Source: Petrotoga sp. UBA5851
GTDB taxonomy: Bacteria; Thermotogota; Thermotogae; Petrotogales; Petrotogaceae
Assembly: GCA_002431635.1 (NCBI GenBank)
Contig: DJGH01000008.1
Coordinates: forward strand, 26,246-90,245
Length of the DNA stretch: 64,000 bases
Reading direction: 5' to 3'
Positions 18,221-25,686 of this stretch are shown in pieces. Below the pieces are notes generated by a model. It had not been told where the DNA came from. It worked only from the letters and a program-made list of their open reading frames with translations, and made no database searches. Every line of letters begins with the position of its first letter. Position 1 is the stretch's first letter. A program made the position numbers and the translations under genes.

Positions 18221-19444
18221 ATGGAAAACCTGGTAAAGAGATTTCTTGAATATGTTAAGATTTATACTACTTCTGACGAAGATTCTACAACTTTTCCCAG
18301 TACCCAAAGGCAGAAGGATCTGGCCGTTTTTCTCAAAAAAGAGCTTGAACAGTTAGGGCTCGCTGAAATTTCTCTTGACCACAATGGATATCTTATGGCT
18401 ACACTTCCCGCCAATACTGAAGAAAAGATACCTGTGATTGGATTAATTGCCCATATGGATACTTCACCTGAGGTAAGCGGAGAGAATGTCAAGCCGATGA
18501 TAATAAAGTACGGCGGCGGAGATATTGTTTTGAATGTAGAGCAAAATATTGTCCTTAAGACAGTCAATTTTCCTGAGATAGAAAAGTATAAAGGACAGAC
18601 ATTAATAACCACGGACGGAACCACTTTGCTTGGAGCAGATGACAAAGCCGGGATTGCCGAAATAATAACGGCTGTTGAGTATCTAATAAATAATCCTCAT
18701 ATAAAGCACGGTAAGGTCAGAATAGGTTTTACTCCCGATGAAGAAGTCGGAAGAGGAACAGAGAAGTTTGATATAAAAGCATTTGGAGCGGATTTTGCAT
18801 ATACTGTAGACGGCGGTCCGTTGGGCGAGCTGGAGTATGAAAATTTCAACGGTGCGAGTGCGGAGTATATCCTTAAAGGCAAAAGCGTTCATCCTGGAAC
18901 GTCAAAAGACAAGATGGTAAACGCTAATCTCATGGTGGCCGATCTTCTTGCTTTGTTTCCTCTTGCAGAAACTCCTCAGAATACGGAAAAATATGAGGGC
19001 TTTTATCATGTTACCAAGATAACCGGAACAGTTGAGCAGGCCAGAGTACATTTTATAATAAGAGACCATGACAGGCAGGAGTTTGAGTATAAAAAACAGA
19101 TATGCATGAGAAATGCTATGATAATGAAAAATAAATATGGGCAGGACAGAGTTGAGGTCGATATACGTGATTCTTACTATAACATGAAACAGATAATCCA
19201 GGAAAACATGTTTATTGTGGATTATGCGGTAAAAGCTTTCAAGCAGTGCGGAATTGAGCCTCATATAGTTCCTATAAGAGGCGGAACAGACGGAGCCAGG
19301 CTTTCTTATATGGGGCTGCCATGTCCGAATATATTTACCGGAGGTCATAACTTCCACGGAAGATACGAGTATATTCCGGTTTCTTCAATGGAAAAGGCTG
19401 TTCAGGCTATTGTTGAAATAATAAAGGTGATTGCTGAAAAATAA
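18221..19444 (+). CDS. pepT: Peptidase T (tripeptide aminopeptidase)
   Basis: Cytoplasmic zinc aminopeptidase of the M20 family that removes N-terminal residues from tripeptides. The 407-residue length is normal. Metal-ligand motifs are all present: HMDTSPE, GADDKAG, EEVG, TVDGG and a C-terminal GGHNFHGRYEY. The start ATG is preceded by AGGAGG that overlaps the stop of the upstream C11 peptidase gene, so it is the last gene of the operon. An intrinsic terminator follows. Confidence 0.95.
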   Translation: MENLVKRFLEYVKIYTTSDEDSTTFPSTQRQKDLAVFLKKELEQLGLAEISLDHNGYLMATLPANTEEKIPVIGLIAHMDTSPEVSGENVKPMIIKYGGGDIVLNVEQNIVLKTVNFPEIEKYKGQTLITTDGTTLLGADDKAGIAEIITAVEYLINNPHIKHGKVRIGFTPDEEVGRGTEKFDIKAFGADFAYTVDGGPLGELEYENFNGASAEYILKGKSVHPGTSKDKMVNANLMVADLLALFPLAETPQNTEKYEGFYHVTKITGTVEQARVHFIIRDHDRQEFEYKKQICMRNAMIMKNKYGQDRVEVDIRDSYYNMKQIIQENMFIVDYAVKAFKQCGIEPHIVPIRGGTDGARLSYMGLPCPNIFTGGHNFHGRYEYIPVSSMEKAVQAIVEIIKVIAEK

Positions 19445-19464
19445 AACCCGCATGAGCGGGTTTT
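19443..19464. terminator. Bidirectional intrinsic terminator
   Basis: AAAACCCGC-ATGA-GCGGGTTTT followed by ATTTTG. It separates pepT from the convergent flavin reductase gene, and the A/T tracts on both sides allow use in either direction. Confidence 0.88.
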
Positions 19465-19969
19465 ATTTTGATATTACTCTTTCTATAGCTCCTACATACA
19501 TTCTGTGATAATCTTTTTTTGAATAAATGGTCTTATCGATATCAAAGTCAATAAAACCATTTGGAGAAATATCCTGAAAGTACAGCTTTTTGCACATGAA
19601 AACTAATCTGGCCTGTTGAAAGTACATATATCCTGGATCATCAAAAGCAGGTGAAAGAGAGGTTTCTTTAAGCTTATCGTACTCTCTTCCTGATTTGGTG
19701 CCGCAGAACTCCAAAACTCCCCTGTAGGTTTGGTCAAAGAAGTTCAGAGTAAAAAAGTTGTTTTTTTCCACAAACTCATAAGTATATCTCTGCGGTCTTA
19801 TGAAAATAAAACAGACTTCCTTGTTCCAAAGTACGCCCATACCGCCCCAGCTCGCGGTCATAAAGTTGTTCTTCTCCCTGTTTCCTGAGGCAATGATGGT
19901 CCATTCATCGTCGAAAAGCCTGAAAACGCTTTCGGAAATATCCTTTACGCTAACTTCTTTAAAGTCCAT
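19463..19969 (-). CDS. Flavin reductase-like (FMN-binding split barrel) protein
   Basis: Soluble 168-residue protein of the flavin reductase-like family. The family hallmarks are the NNFMTASWGGMG segment that lies over the flavin (about 35-46), IRPQRYTYEFVEKN (about 57-70) and FCGTKSGREYDK (about 87-98). Relatives bind FMN and reduce flavin or act in small electron-transfer reactions. It is the fourth gene on the minus strand after ftcD-hutI-fchA, 15 bp behind fchA, with no obvious enzymatic link to histidine breakdown. Confidence 0.85.
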   Translation of the reverse strand: MDFKEVSVKDISESVFRLFDDEWTIIASGNREKNNFMTASWGGMGVLWNKEVCFIFIRPQRYTYEFVEKNNFFTLNFFDQTYRGVLEFCGTKSGREYDKLKETSLSPAFDDPGYMYFQQARLVFMCKKLYFQDISPNGFIDFDIDKTIYSKKDYHRMYVGAIERVISK

Positions 19970-19984
19970 ACTATCACCTTCTTT

Positions 19985-20602
19985 TCAGAAAGTATATAAT
20001 GAAAGTATCTCCGTTTCAGTCTCCAAAGCATTTTTTTGAAGCTGTACAACTTCCTGTTTTATATTTTGAACAAACTCCTGATCTTTTATGGAGGAAAGAT
20101 TTATAAGCACATTATAGCAGGCTGACAGAACCGCTGTCCGCGCAAGCATGACAGATACCGCGGCATCGGAAGCTGCATTTTTATTTCCGTTCAGCAGGAC
20201 ATATCTTGCAAGCTCAAATATTTCAGCTGCACTTTTGGCTGCTTTAAGCGGTATAAGTGATGCATTTTTGGTTTCCTGCTGAATTGTGCTGGTTCTTAAT
20301 TCTTTCTGTTCTTGGGTGTCTTTTGGAAGCTTAAAGGCTTTCATGACCTTTTCAAAGGCCTTGCTGTCCTCGTCTATAAGTAAGGTTAGATCTTGACGTA
20401 TTTTTTCGGACTTAACCAGAATTCCTTTCACATGTTCTTCTTTATCTTCATAGCCTTTTTTTCCTATAGTGAGGTTGGAAACCATTGAAACGAGAGCAGC
20501 GCTGATGGCTCCGCTAAGTGCAGCGACACTTCCTCCTCCTGGAACGGAAGAGTCTGAAGCAACTTCATCAATAAACTCAGAAACTTTTTTATCAATAAGC
20601 AT
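19985..20602 (-). CDS. fchA: Cyclodeaminase/cyclohydrolase family protein
   Basis: Helical 205-residue enzyme of the formiminotransferase-cyclodeaminase C-terminal family. It converts 5-formimino-tetrahydrofolate to 5,10-methenyl-tetrahydrofolate and ammonia, and some members act as methenyl-THF cyclohydrolases. The glycine-rich SVPGGGSVAALSGAISAAL segment near residue 20 is the family signature. The ribosome-binding site AAGGAGGA lies inside the last codons of hutI and the start is two bases after the hutI stop, indicating tight coupling. It acts directly after FtcD in the pathway. Confidence 0.92.
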   Translation of the reverse strand: MLIDKKVSEFIDEVASDSSVPGGGSVAALSGAISAALVSMVSNLTIGKKGYEDKEEHVKGILVKSEKIRQDLTLLIDEDSKAFEKVMKAFKLPKDTQEQKELRTSTIQQETKNASLIPLKAAKSAAEIFELARYVLLNGNKNAASDAAVSVMLARTAVLSACYNVLINLSSIKDQEFVQNIKQEVVQLQKNALETETEILSLYTF

Positions 20603-20603
20603 T

Positions 20604-21857
20604 TTATCCTCCTTTTGAAAAAACTACTTTTCCGTTTTTTATAACTGTCTGAACAGAGCTTACGCCTATATGGTAAGCAAGGAACTTATATGAAGGAGAA
20701 TCAAGAATAAGAATATCTCCTTCTTTGCCTATATCAATAGAGCCGATGTTTTTCTCGCGTCCCACAGCAGCAGCGCCGTTTATGGTAAGGGCAATGATAA
20801 TCTCTTCTATGGACATCTTCATATGTATGGCAGCCAAAGAGATAAGCAACGGTATAGACTCGCTGAAACAGGAGCCGGGATTCATATCTGTTGCAAGAGC
20901 AACCGCACAGTCTCTTTCAATCATAAGTCTTGCATCCGCATACTCTTCATTAAGACTGAAGGCAGTAAGGGGAAGCAGTGTTGCCACTACATTGTTTTGA
21001 GACATAAGAGTTATATCCTGCAAACTTGCTTTAAGAAGATGATCTGCAGAGGTTGCTCCGACTCTTGCAGCCATTGCTGCTCCGCCAAAGGGGACTATTT
21101 CGTCTGCATGTGCTTTGATTCCCATTCCAAGTTTTTTTGCGCTGTTGAGAAGTTTTTCTGACTGTTCTATGCTGAAGACATTTTTTTCACAGAAAACATC
21201 ACAGAACTCTGCCAGTTTATCTTCTTTTACTTTGGGCAGAACGTCGGATATGATAAAGTCTATATATCTGTCCGGATCCTTTTCATACTCAGGTGCAACT
21301 GCATGTGCACCCATATAAGTACTAACTATGTCGACAGGCTGGGCAGTGTTTAGTTCTTTCATTACACGCAGCTGTTTCAACTCTGTTTCCAGATCAAGAC
21401 CATATCCGCTTTTTCCCTCAACGGTAGTTACTCCGAAGGAAAGCATTGAGGCCAGTCTCTTTTTTCCGGTGGAGGCCAGCTCTTCATGTGTTGCTTTACG
21501 CGTGGCTTTTACAGAGTTTATGATACCTCCGCCTCTTTGCATAATCTCCATGTACGGTACTCCCTGCAGACGGTCCATAAACTCATCCTGTCTGTATCCG
21601 CCGAATATAAAGTGTGTGTGTGAGTCAACAAAGCCCGGAAGCACAGAGCAGCCGTGAGCATCAATAACTTTTATCTGCGTATCAAGCTGATCTGTTTCAA
21701 CTTTCCCTATAAAAGATATTTTGCCGTTTTTTATAAGAATATCTGCTCCTTCGATCCTGCCTATATCTCTCATCTGTACGCCTTTTTTGGCTGAAAAGCC
21801 TGAACAGGTAAGTATCTCAGAAGCGTTTTTTATGAGGAGGCTTTCACGGAAATTGAT
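20604..21857 (-). CDS. hutI: Imidazolonepropionase, probable non-standard start codon
   Basis: Metal-dependent amidohydrolase that opens 4-imidazolone-5-propionate to N-formimino-glutamate, the third step of histidine breakdown. Metal-site motifs include PGFVDSHTHFIFGG, a later KAHADE and a C-terminal ATDMNPGS. The first in-frame ATG (21773) would remove the conserved N-terminal strand. The frame stays open upstream and reads a typical HutI start, with SLLIKNASEILTCSG about 20 residues before that ATG. No ATG, GTG or TTG lies in this stretch. The most likely initiator is ATC at 21857-21855, just after AGGTGG at the end of ftcD. A single-base error or frameshift linking to the GTG at 21865 is the alternative. 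Confidence 0.85.
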   Translation of the reverse strand: MNFRESLLIKNASEILTCSGFSAKKGVQMRDIGRIEGADILIKNGKISFIGKVETDQLDTQIKVIDAHGCSVLPGFVDSHTHFIFGGYRQDEFMDRLQGVPYMEIMQRGGGIINSVKATRKATHEELASTGKKRLASMLSFGVTTVEGKSGYGLDLETELKQLRVMKELNTAQPVDIVSTYMGAHAVAPEYEKDPDRYIDFIISDVLPKVKEDKLAEFCDVFCEKNVFSIEQSEKLLNSAKKLGMGIKAHADEIVPFGGAAMAARVGATSADHLLKASLQDITLMSQNNVVATLLPLTAFSLNEEYADARLMIERDCAVALATDMNPGSCFSESIPLLISLAAIHMKMSIEEIIIALTINGAAAVGREKNIGSIDIGKEGDILILDSPSYKFLAYHIGVSSVQTVIKNGKVVFSKGG

Positions 21858-21865
21858 AGTACCAC

Positions 21866-22768
21866 CTACTCCCAGATTCGTGTTTCGAGGATCTGATTAT
21901 TTGAAAAATCCTCAAGTCCCAGATAGTACTCCGCTGTATCGATGAGAGCCTGCATAGGCACGAGTCCTACGATCTCACTTCCTACAGGAACCACACCGAA
22001 ACGTTGAGCTTCTATTTTTACAAGTTCATATGCCCTGTAAAGGGATGTTTTGGTATAGTCTGTCATATTTATGGAGATCTGCACAATATTTCTTTCCTTA
22101 AGATCTATTCCGAGAGCTTTCACATAACGCAGACCGCCGTTTATGTACCTTATATTTTTGGCTATCTTTGTTGCTATATCAAGATTGTTGGTATTAAGAT
22201 TAATATTAAAAGCCACAAGCGGCATTCTTGCACCAACTACGGTTGCTCCTGCCTTGGGGTGGTTTACTGCCGGACCAAAGTCCGGTTTCCATTCCGGTCG
22301 CTTGATTTTTTCAAACATGCCTTCGTACTCGCCTTTTCTTATATCAGCAAGATTAGCTCTCTGTGGTGAAGAAGCCGATTTTTCGTAAAGAAAGGTCGGT
22401 ATGCCGTATTTTTCAGATATGGCACCTGCAACTTTCACTGAAAGATCTACACACTCTTTCATATCTGTATTTCTTATAGGTATAAAAGGAATGACGTCTG
22501 TTGCTCCCATCCTAGGATGTTCTCCCTTATGTTTTGAAAGGTCTATAAGTTCTGCCGCCACACCTACCGATTTAATAACTGCCTGCATTAAAGGTTCCGG
22601 CTCTCCTATAAGGGTCACGACGGTTCTGTTGTGATCTTTATTGCTGCTGTAGTCAAGAAGCTTAACTCCTTCTTTTCCTCTGAAACAGTCAAGGATCATC
22701 TCTACTTTTTCAAGGTCTTTTCCTTCGCTGTAGTTGGGAACACACTGAATGATCTTGCCAAAAGACAT
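21866..22768 (-). CDS. ftcD: Glutamate formimidoyltransferase
   Basis: Transfers the formimino group from N-formimino-glutamate to tetrahydrofolate, releasing glutamate. The 300-residue protein corresponds to the N-terminal part of animal FTCD and is a separate enzyme here, as in many anaerobes. Recognisable family segments are CVPNYSEG at the start, SNKDHNRTV, KGEHPRMGATDVIPFIP and FNINLNT. The ATG at 22768 has AGGAGG upstream, whereas an in-frame ATG 39 bases further up has none. It is the first gene of the ftcD-hutI-fchA operon. An extended -10 promoter lies 48 bp upstream. Confidence 0.94.
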   Translation of the reverse strand: MSFGKIIQCVPNYSEGKDLEKVEMILDCFRGKEGVKLLDYSSNKDHNRTVVTLIGEPEPLMQAVIKSVGVAAELIDLSKHKGEHPRMGATDVIPFIPIRNTDMKECVDLSVKVAGAISEKYGIPTFLYEKSASSPQRANLADIRKGEYEGMFEKIKRPEWKPDFGPAVNHPKAGATVVGARMPLVAFNINLNTNNLDIATKIAKNIRYINGGLRYVKALGIDLKERNIVQISINMTDYTKTSLYRAYELVKIEAQRFGVVPVGSEIVGLVPMQALIDTAEYYLGLEDFSNNQILETRIWE

Positions 22769-22816
22769 CTCAAATACCTCCTGTTTGCATGCTGAAATAA
22801 ATTTCATACCATACTT

Positions 22817-22825
22817 ATTATATCA
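22817..22825 (-). promoter_or_regulatory. Extended -10 promoter of ftcD-hutI-fchA
   Basis: On the minus strand TGATATAAT reads from 22825 to 22817, about 48 bp before the ftcD start. No convincing -35 is seen. Confidence 0.55.
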
Positions 22826-22885
22826 GGAAGAAAGCTAAAAAAAAAGAATAGCTTGTAACCGAAAAATTCAGAATAGGCCGGCAAA

Positions 22886-23524
22886 TTACCTGCGCAGCCT
22901 TTTTGACAGCAATGTTCCTGCAAACTGAACCAGTTGTGTGATAATAACAAGTATTGAGACCGTATACAGAAGTATATCCGCTCTGAAGCGCTGATAACCG
23001 TAGTTTATGGCCATTGCACCAAGTCCTCCGGCTCCGACAGCACCGGCTATGGCTGTGTAGGTTATAAGGTTGATTATAAGGATAGTGGTATTTGAAATAA
23101 TCTCAGGCAAACTCTCTGGAATGAGCACTTTGGATATTAGCTGCCATGTGGTCATACCCATTGAACTTGCCGTATCAAGCATTTCGTGAGAAAGACTGTT
23201 GAATGAGTTCTCACAGAGCCTTGCCATAAAAGGAATAGCTGCAATGGAAAGAGAAACTATGGCAGAGTTGGCGCCAATAATAGTTCCTGCAATAAGCTTG
23301 GTCAGTGGAATAAGGAGTATTATAAGGATTATAAAAGGTATGGAACGGAAAATATTGATAATAAAATCAAAGAAAGTATAAATAATCTTACTGGCATGAT
23401 CTTTCTTTTTTGAAAGCAGATACAGCAAAATTCCCAGCGGAAGTCCGGCCATAAAAGCAATAAGGGTGGAGAAAAAGGTCATATAAAGTGTTTCTATGGT
23501 TGCTTTTAAGAGTTCTTCAATCAT
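22886..23524 (-). CDS. metI: Methionine-type ABC transporter permease
   Basis: Inner-membrane permease of 212 residues with five predicted helices. The coupling-loop motif (EAA region) sits around residues 115-150 and reads MLDTASSMGMTTWQLISKV. Paired with MetN and MetQ it imports methionine, or related compounds such as methionine sulfoxide. The start overlaps the metN stop by four bases. It is the third and last gene of the operon. Confidence 0.92.
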   Translation of the reverse strand: MIEELLKATIETLYMTFFSTLIAFMAGLPLGILLYLLSKKKDHASKIIYTFFDFIINIFRSIPFIILIILLIPLTKLIAGTIIGANSAIVSLSIAAIPFMARLCENSFNSLSHEMLDTASSMGMTTWQLISKVLIPESLPEIISNTTILIINLITYTAIAGAVGAGGLGAMAINYGYQRFRADILLYTVSILVIITQLVQFAGTLLSKRLRR

Positions 23525-24522
23525 TTTCCGCCTCCGGTAAGCTCTTCGCAGAAGTATACATTTTTTTTCAGCTCATTTAAAAAATCAGAGTAGTTAGGAT
23601 TTTCAGAGATTTCAAGTATAAGGGTGCCATAGGGGTTGTTTTTGAGATGTTCTATCTTTCCATAAAGGATATTAGAAGTGACAGAGTACTTTAAAGATAA
23701 CGTGCTTATTACCGGACAGTGGGTAGAACTTCCCCAGAACACAATACGTAGCAGATGACTCTCTTTTTTTTCAAGCTTTTGATTTATAAGCTCTTTATCA
23801 ATATTTATCTCTTCATAAAAATCTTCAAGAATCTGACTGTCTTTTTCTATAAAAAGTCTGTGAGTCTGTCCAAGAAACTTTATGGTTCCGTCTTTCAGGT
23901 AAAGAACCCTATCACAGATCCTTTTAATAACTTCCATCTCATGAGTAACCACAATGGTTGTTATTCCCAACTCCTTATTTACATAAAGAACAAGATCAAG
24001 TATTTTTTCGGTAGTTTTAGGATCAAGAGCAGATGTGGGTTCATCCAAAAGAAGGATTTTCGGATTAGGTACCACAGCTCTTGCAATAGCGGTACGCTGT
24101 TTTTCTCCGCCTGAGAGCTGCGATATGTAAGCATCTTTTCTGTGCGAAAGTCCTACTTTTTCCAAAACATTCAGTACCGTAGGCTCAATAAACTTTTGAT
24201 GCTCAAGTTCAAGAGCCAGGGCTATATTTTCAAATACTGTTCTGGAGTTAAGAAGGTTGTAGTTCTGAAAAACAACGCTGATCTGTTTTCGTACCTGCCT
24301 GAGCTCTTTTTTTTTGAGATCTGTAATCAGAATGTTGTCAAGAAAAATTTTTCCGCTGGAGGGTCTCTGTAAAAGATTAAATGTTTTGAGCAGAGAGGAC
24401 TTTCCAGCTCCGGAAAGTCCTATTATTCCTAGTATCTCTTCTTTTTGTGTTTCAAAGCTTATATTTTTCAGCACATGATTGTTTTTCTGATAGAATAAGT
24501 TTACATCTTCAAGTCTTAACAT
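23521..24522 (-). CDS. metN: Methionine-type ABC transporter ATPase
   Basis: Cytoplasmic ATPase of 333 residues. Walker A (GLSGAGKSS, about 34-42), signature LSGGEKQR, Walker B LLLDEPT and the switch His in VVTHEME are intact. The C-terminal 80 residues form the NIL domain, which in MetN proteins binds methionine and inhibits transport when the cell is replete. That domain supports a methionine substrate over other D-methionine/lipoprotein-28 family cargo. It lies between metQ and metI, 8 bp after metQ. Confidence 0.94.
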   Translation of the reverse strand: MLRLEDVNLFYQKNNHVLKNISFETQKEEILGIIGLSGAGKSSLLKTFNLLQRPSSGKIFLDNILITDLKKKELRQVRKQISVVFQNYNLLNSRTVFENIALALELEHQKFIEPTVLNVLEKVGLSHRKDAYISQLSGGEKQRTAIARAVVPNPKILLLDEPTSALDPKTTEKILDLVLYVNKELGITTIVVTHEMEVIKRICDRVLYLKDGTIKFLGQTHRLFIEKDSQILEDFYEEINIDKELINQKLEKKESHLLRIVFWGSSTHCPVISTLSLKYSVTSNILYGKIEHLKNNPYGTLILEISENPNYSDFLNELKKNVYFCEELTGGGK

Positions 24523-24530
24523 GAACTCTC

Positions 24531-25349
24531 CTAAAAGACCGGAACTACGGCTCCGTTGTATTTTGAATTAATAAAGCTTTTAATTTTTTCAGACTGTAAA
24601 AGAGAGATGAGTGATTTTAAAAGCTTTGAATCAATATATTTCTCTTTAACCGCAATTATGTTGGCATATGCAGAATCGCTTCCCTCAATGAAGGTGCTGT
24701 CCGAAATCGGATTTAGTCCGGCTTCAATGGCATAATTTGTGTTTATGACTGCTCCGGCAATCTTGCTATCTTCTTTAAAGGTTCTGGGAAGCAAAGGAGC
24801 CTCTAGTTCCAGGAAGTTTATTCCGTATTTATTCTCTGAGATGTCTTTTACAGTTGCAATAAGTTTGTTTTCGGATCTAAGGGTTATGATTCCGTTATTT
24901 TCAAGGAGCATCAAGGCTCTTCCCTCGTTTGTAGAATCATTTGGGAGAAGGACGGTATCTGATGGTGAAAGCTCGTTAAGTGGTTTTTTAAGATAAAGTC
25001 CCATAGGTTCAACATGAATTTTGGCAGCACTTATGAGATCCGTGTAACCGTTTTTGAGATTGAACGATTCAAGATAAGGTATGTGCTGGAAAAAATTAGC
25101 GTCGATATCTTCTTGTTCCAAAGCTATATTTGGTTGTACATAATCGGTAAAGATTATGATTTTGAGTTCATATCCGGTCTCTTTTCTGAAGTCATCCTTT
25201 ACCTGTTCAAGGATCTCATTGTGCGGAACAGGGGATGCTCCTATCTTGAATACTTTTTCTTTTGATGGGTGAAGCGTTATAACAAGAACTACTGCAAGAA
25301 CAATAAGCGCAACAAGCAGTGCAACAAACAGACTTCTTTTTTTTAACAT
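24531..25349 (-). CDS. metQ: Methionine-type ABC transporter substrate-binding protein
   Basis: Extracytoplasmic binding protein of the NlpA/MetQ family, 272 residues. The N-terminal hydrophobic stretch (about 7-27) acts as signal or anchor. Unlike most MetQ proteins it has no lipobox Cys, so it may be anchored by an uncleaved helix or released. Typical family segments are IGASPVPHNEILE, DANFFQHIPYL and NDSTNEGRALMLL. It is the first gene of the metQNI operon. A structured leader of about 200 nt with an attenuator precedes it. Confidence 0.93.
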   Translation of the reverse strand: MLKKRSLFVALLVALIVLAVVLVITLHPSKEKVFKIGASPVPHNEILEQVKDDFRKETGYELKIIIFTDYVQPNIALEQEDIDANFFQHIPYLESFNLKNGYTDLISAAKIHVEPMGLYLKKPLNELSPSDTVLLPNDSTNEGRALMLLENNGIITLRSENKLIATVKDISENKYGINFLELEAPLLPRTFKEDSKIAGAVINTNYAIEAGLNPISDSTFIEGSDSAYANIIAVKEKYIDSKLLKSLISLLQSEKIKSFINSKYNGAVVPVF

Positions 25350-25385
25350 GGTACACCTCCTAAGTATTATGTAGTAATGATTTTT

Positions 25386-25426
25386 TAAATAAAAAAATCG
25401 GCTACACCCTGTGAGTGCAACCGATT
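25386..25426 (-). terminator. Attenuator (intrinsic terminator) in metQ leader
   Basis: On the minus strand AATCGGTTGCAC (25426-25415) pairs over 12 bp, two of them G-U, with GTGTAGCCGATT (25407-25396), followed by TTTTTTT. The octamer TCGGTTGC in its 5' arm is an exact complement of GCAACCGA at 25484-25477, which would form a competing antiterminator. That upstream segment can instead pair through CATGGCA with TGCCATG (25468-25462). Confidence 0.85.
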
Positions 25427-25441
25427 TTGATTATTGCCAAT

Positions 25442-25528
25442 TTATGAGTGCAAAAAAAACTCATGGCAAAATAAAGTCGGTTGCCATGGCATGCACATAT
25501 GAAGTTTTCCTTTTAAAGTACAGTTCAT
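25442..25528 (-). CDS. Putative leader peptide of metQNI (28 codons)
   Basis: A short open frame starts at an ATG with GAGGTG seven bases upstream, about 30 nt after the predicted transcription start. It ends in TAA before the attenuator. Codons 10-13 read His-Met-Cys-Met, with Met codons just before the RNA segment that chooses between the two structures. The peptide contains three Met and three Cys in 28 residues. This layout suits a ribosome-mediated sensor of methionine or cysteine supply. It could also be a chance frame inside a riboswitch-like leader. Confidence 0.4.
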   Translation of the reverse strand: MNCTLKGKLHMCMPWQPTLFCHEFFLHS

Positions 25529-25563
25529 TATCTAACACCTCGGTATCGTATTTCTTTTTTCCA

Positions 25564-25592
25564 ATCATAACATATAAAGTAGTTAAAGTCAA
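25564..25592 (-). promoter_or_regulatory. Promoter of the metQNI leader
   Basis: On the minus strand TTGACT (25592-25587), a 17-bp spacer and TATGAT (25569-25564), with an extended TG at 25572-25571. Transcription should start near 25557, leaving a leader of about 200 nt before metQ. Confidence 0.75.
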
Positions 25593-25638
25593 TCTTAAAT
25601 TAAAAAGAAAAAGTATAGTTCTATGTTCAGAATTTGTA

Positions 25639-25647
25639 TGTTATAAT
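25639..25647 (+). promoter_or_regulatory. Extended -10 promoter (TGTTATAAT)
   Basis: TGTTATAAT lies 39 bp before the ATG at 25687. No good -35 accompanies it. Confidence 0.55.
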
Positions 25648-25686
25648 CATATATGAATATTTATAAAGTCAGGGAGGAATGATCGG

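Larger units (their letters stand above)
25350..25686. promoter_or_regulatory. Divergent control region between metQ and mscS-type gene
   Basis: This 337-bp stretch holds the minus-strand metQ promoter (25564-25592), a possible 28-codon leader peptide (25442-25528), competing RNA hairpins, the attenuator (25386-25426), and on the plus strand the promoter of the channel gene at 25639-25647. A GGTGTAC ribosome-binding region precedes metQ. Confidence 0.75.

Noticed and set aside
25440..25560. SAM-I riboswitch upstream of metQ
   Set aside because: A GGCAACC-like stretch is present, but the other SAM-I core segments and the multi-branch layout are missing, so I describe it as an unassigned leader.
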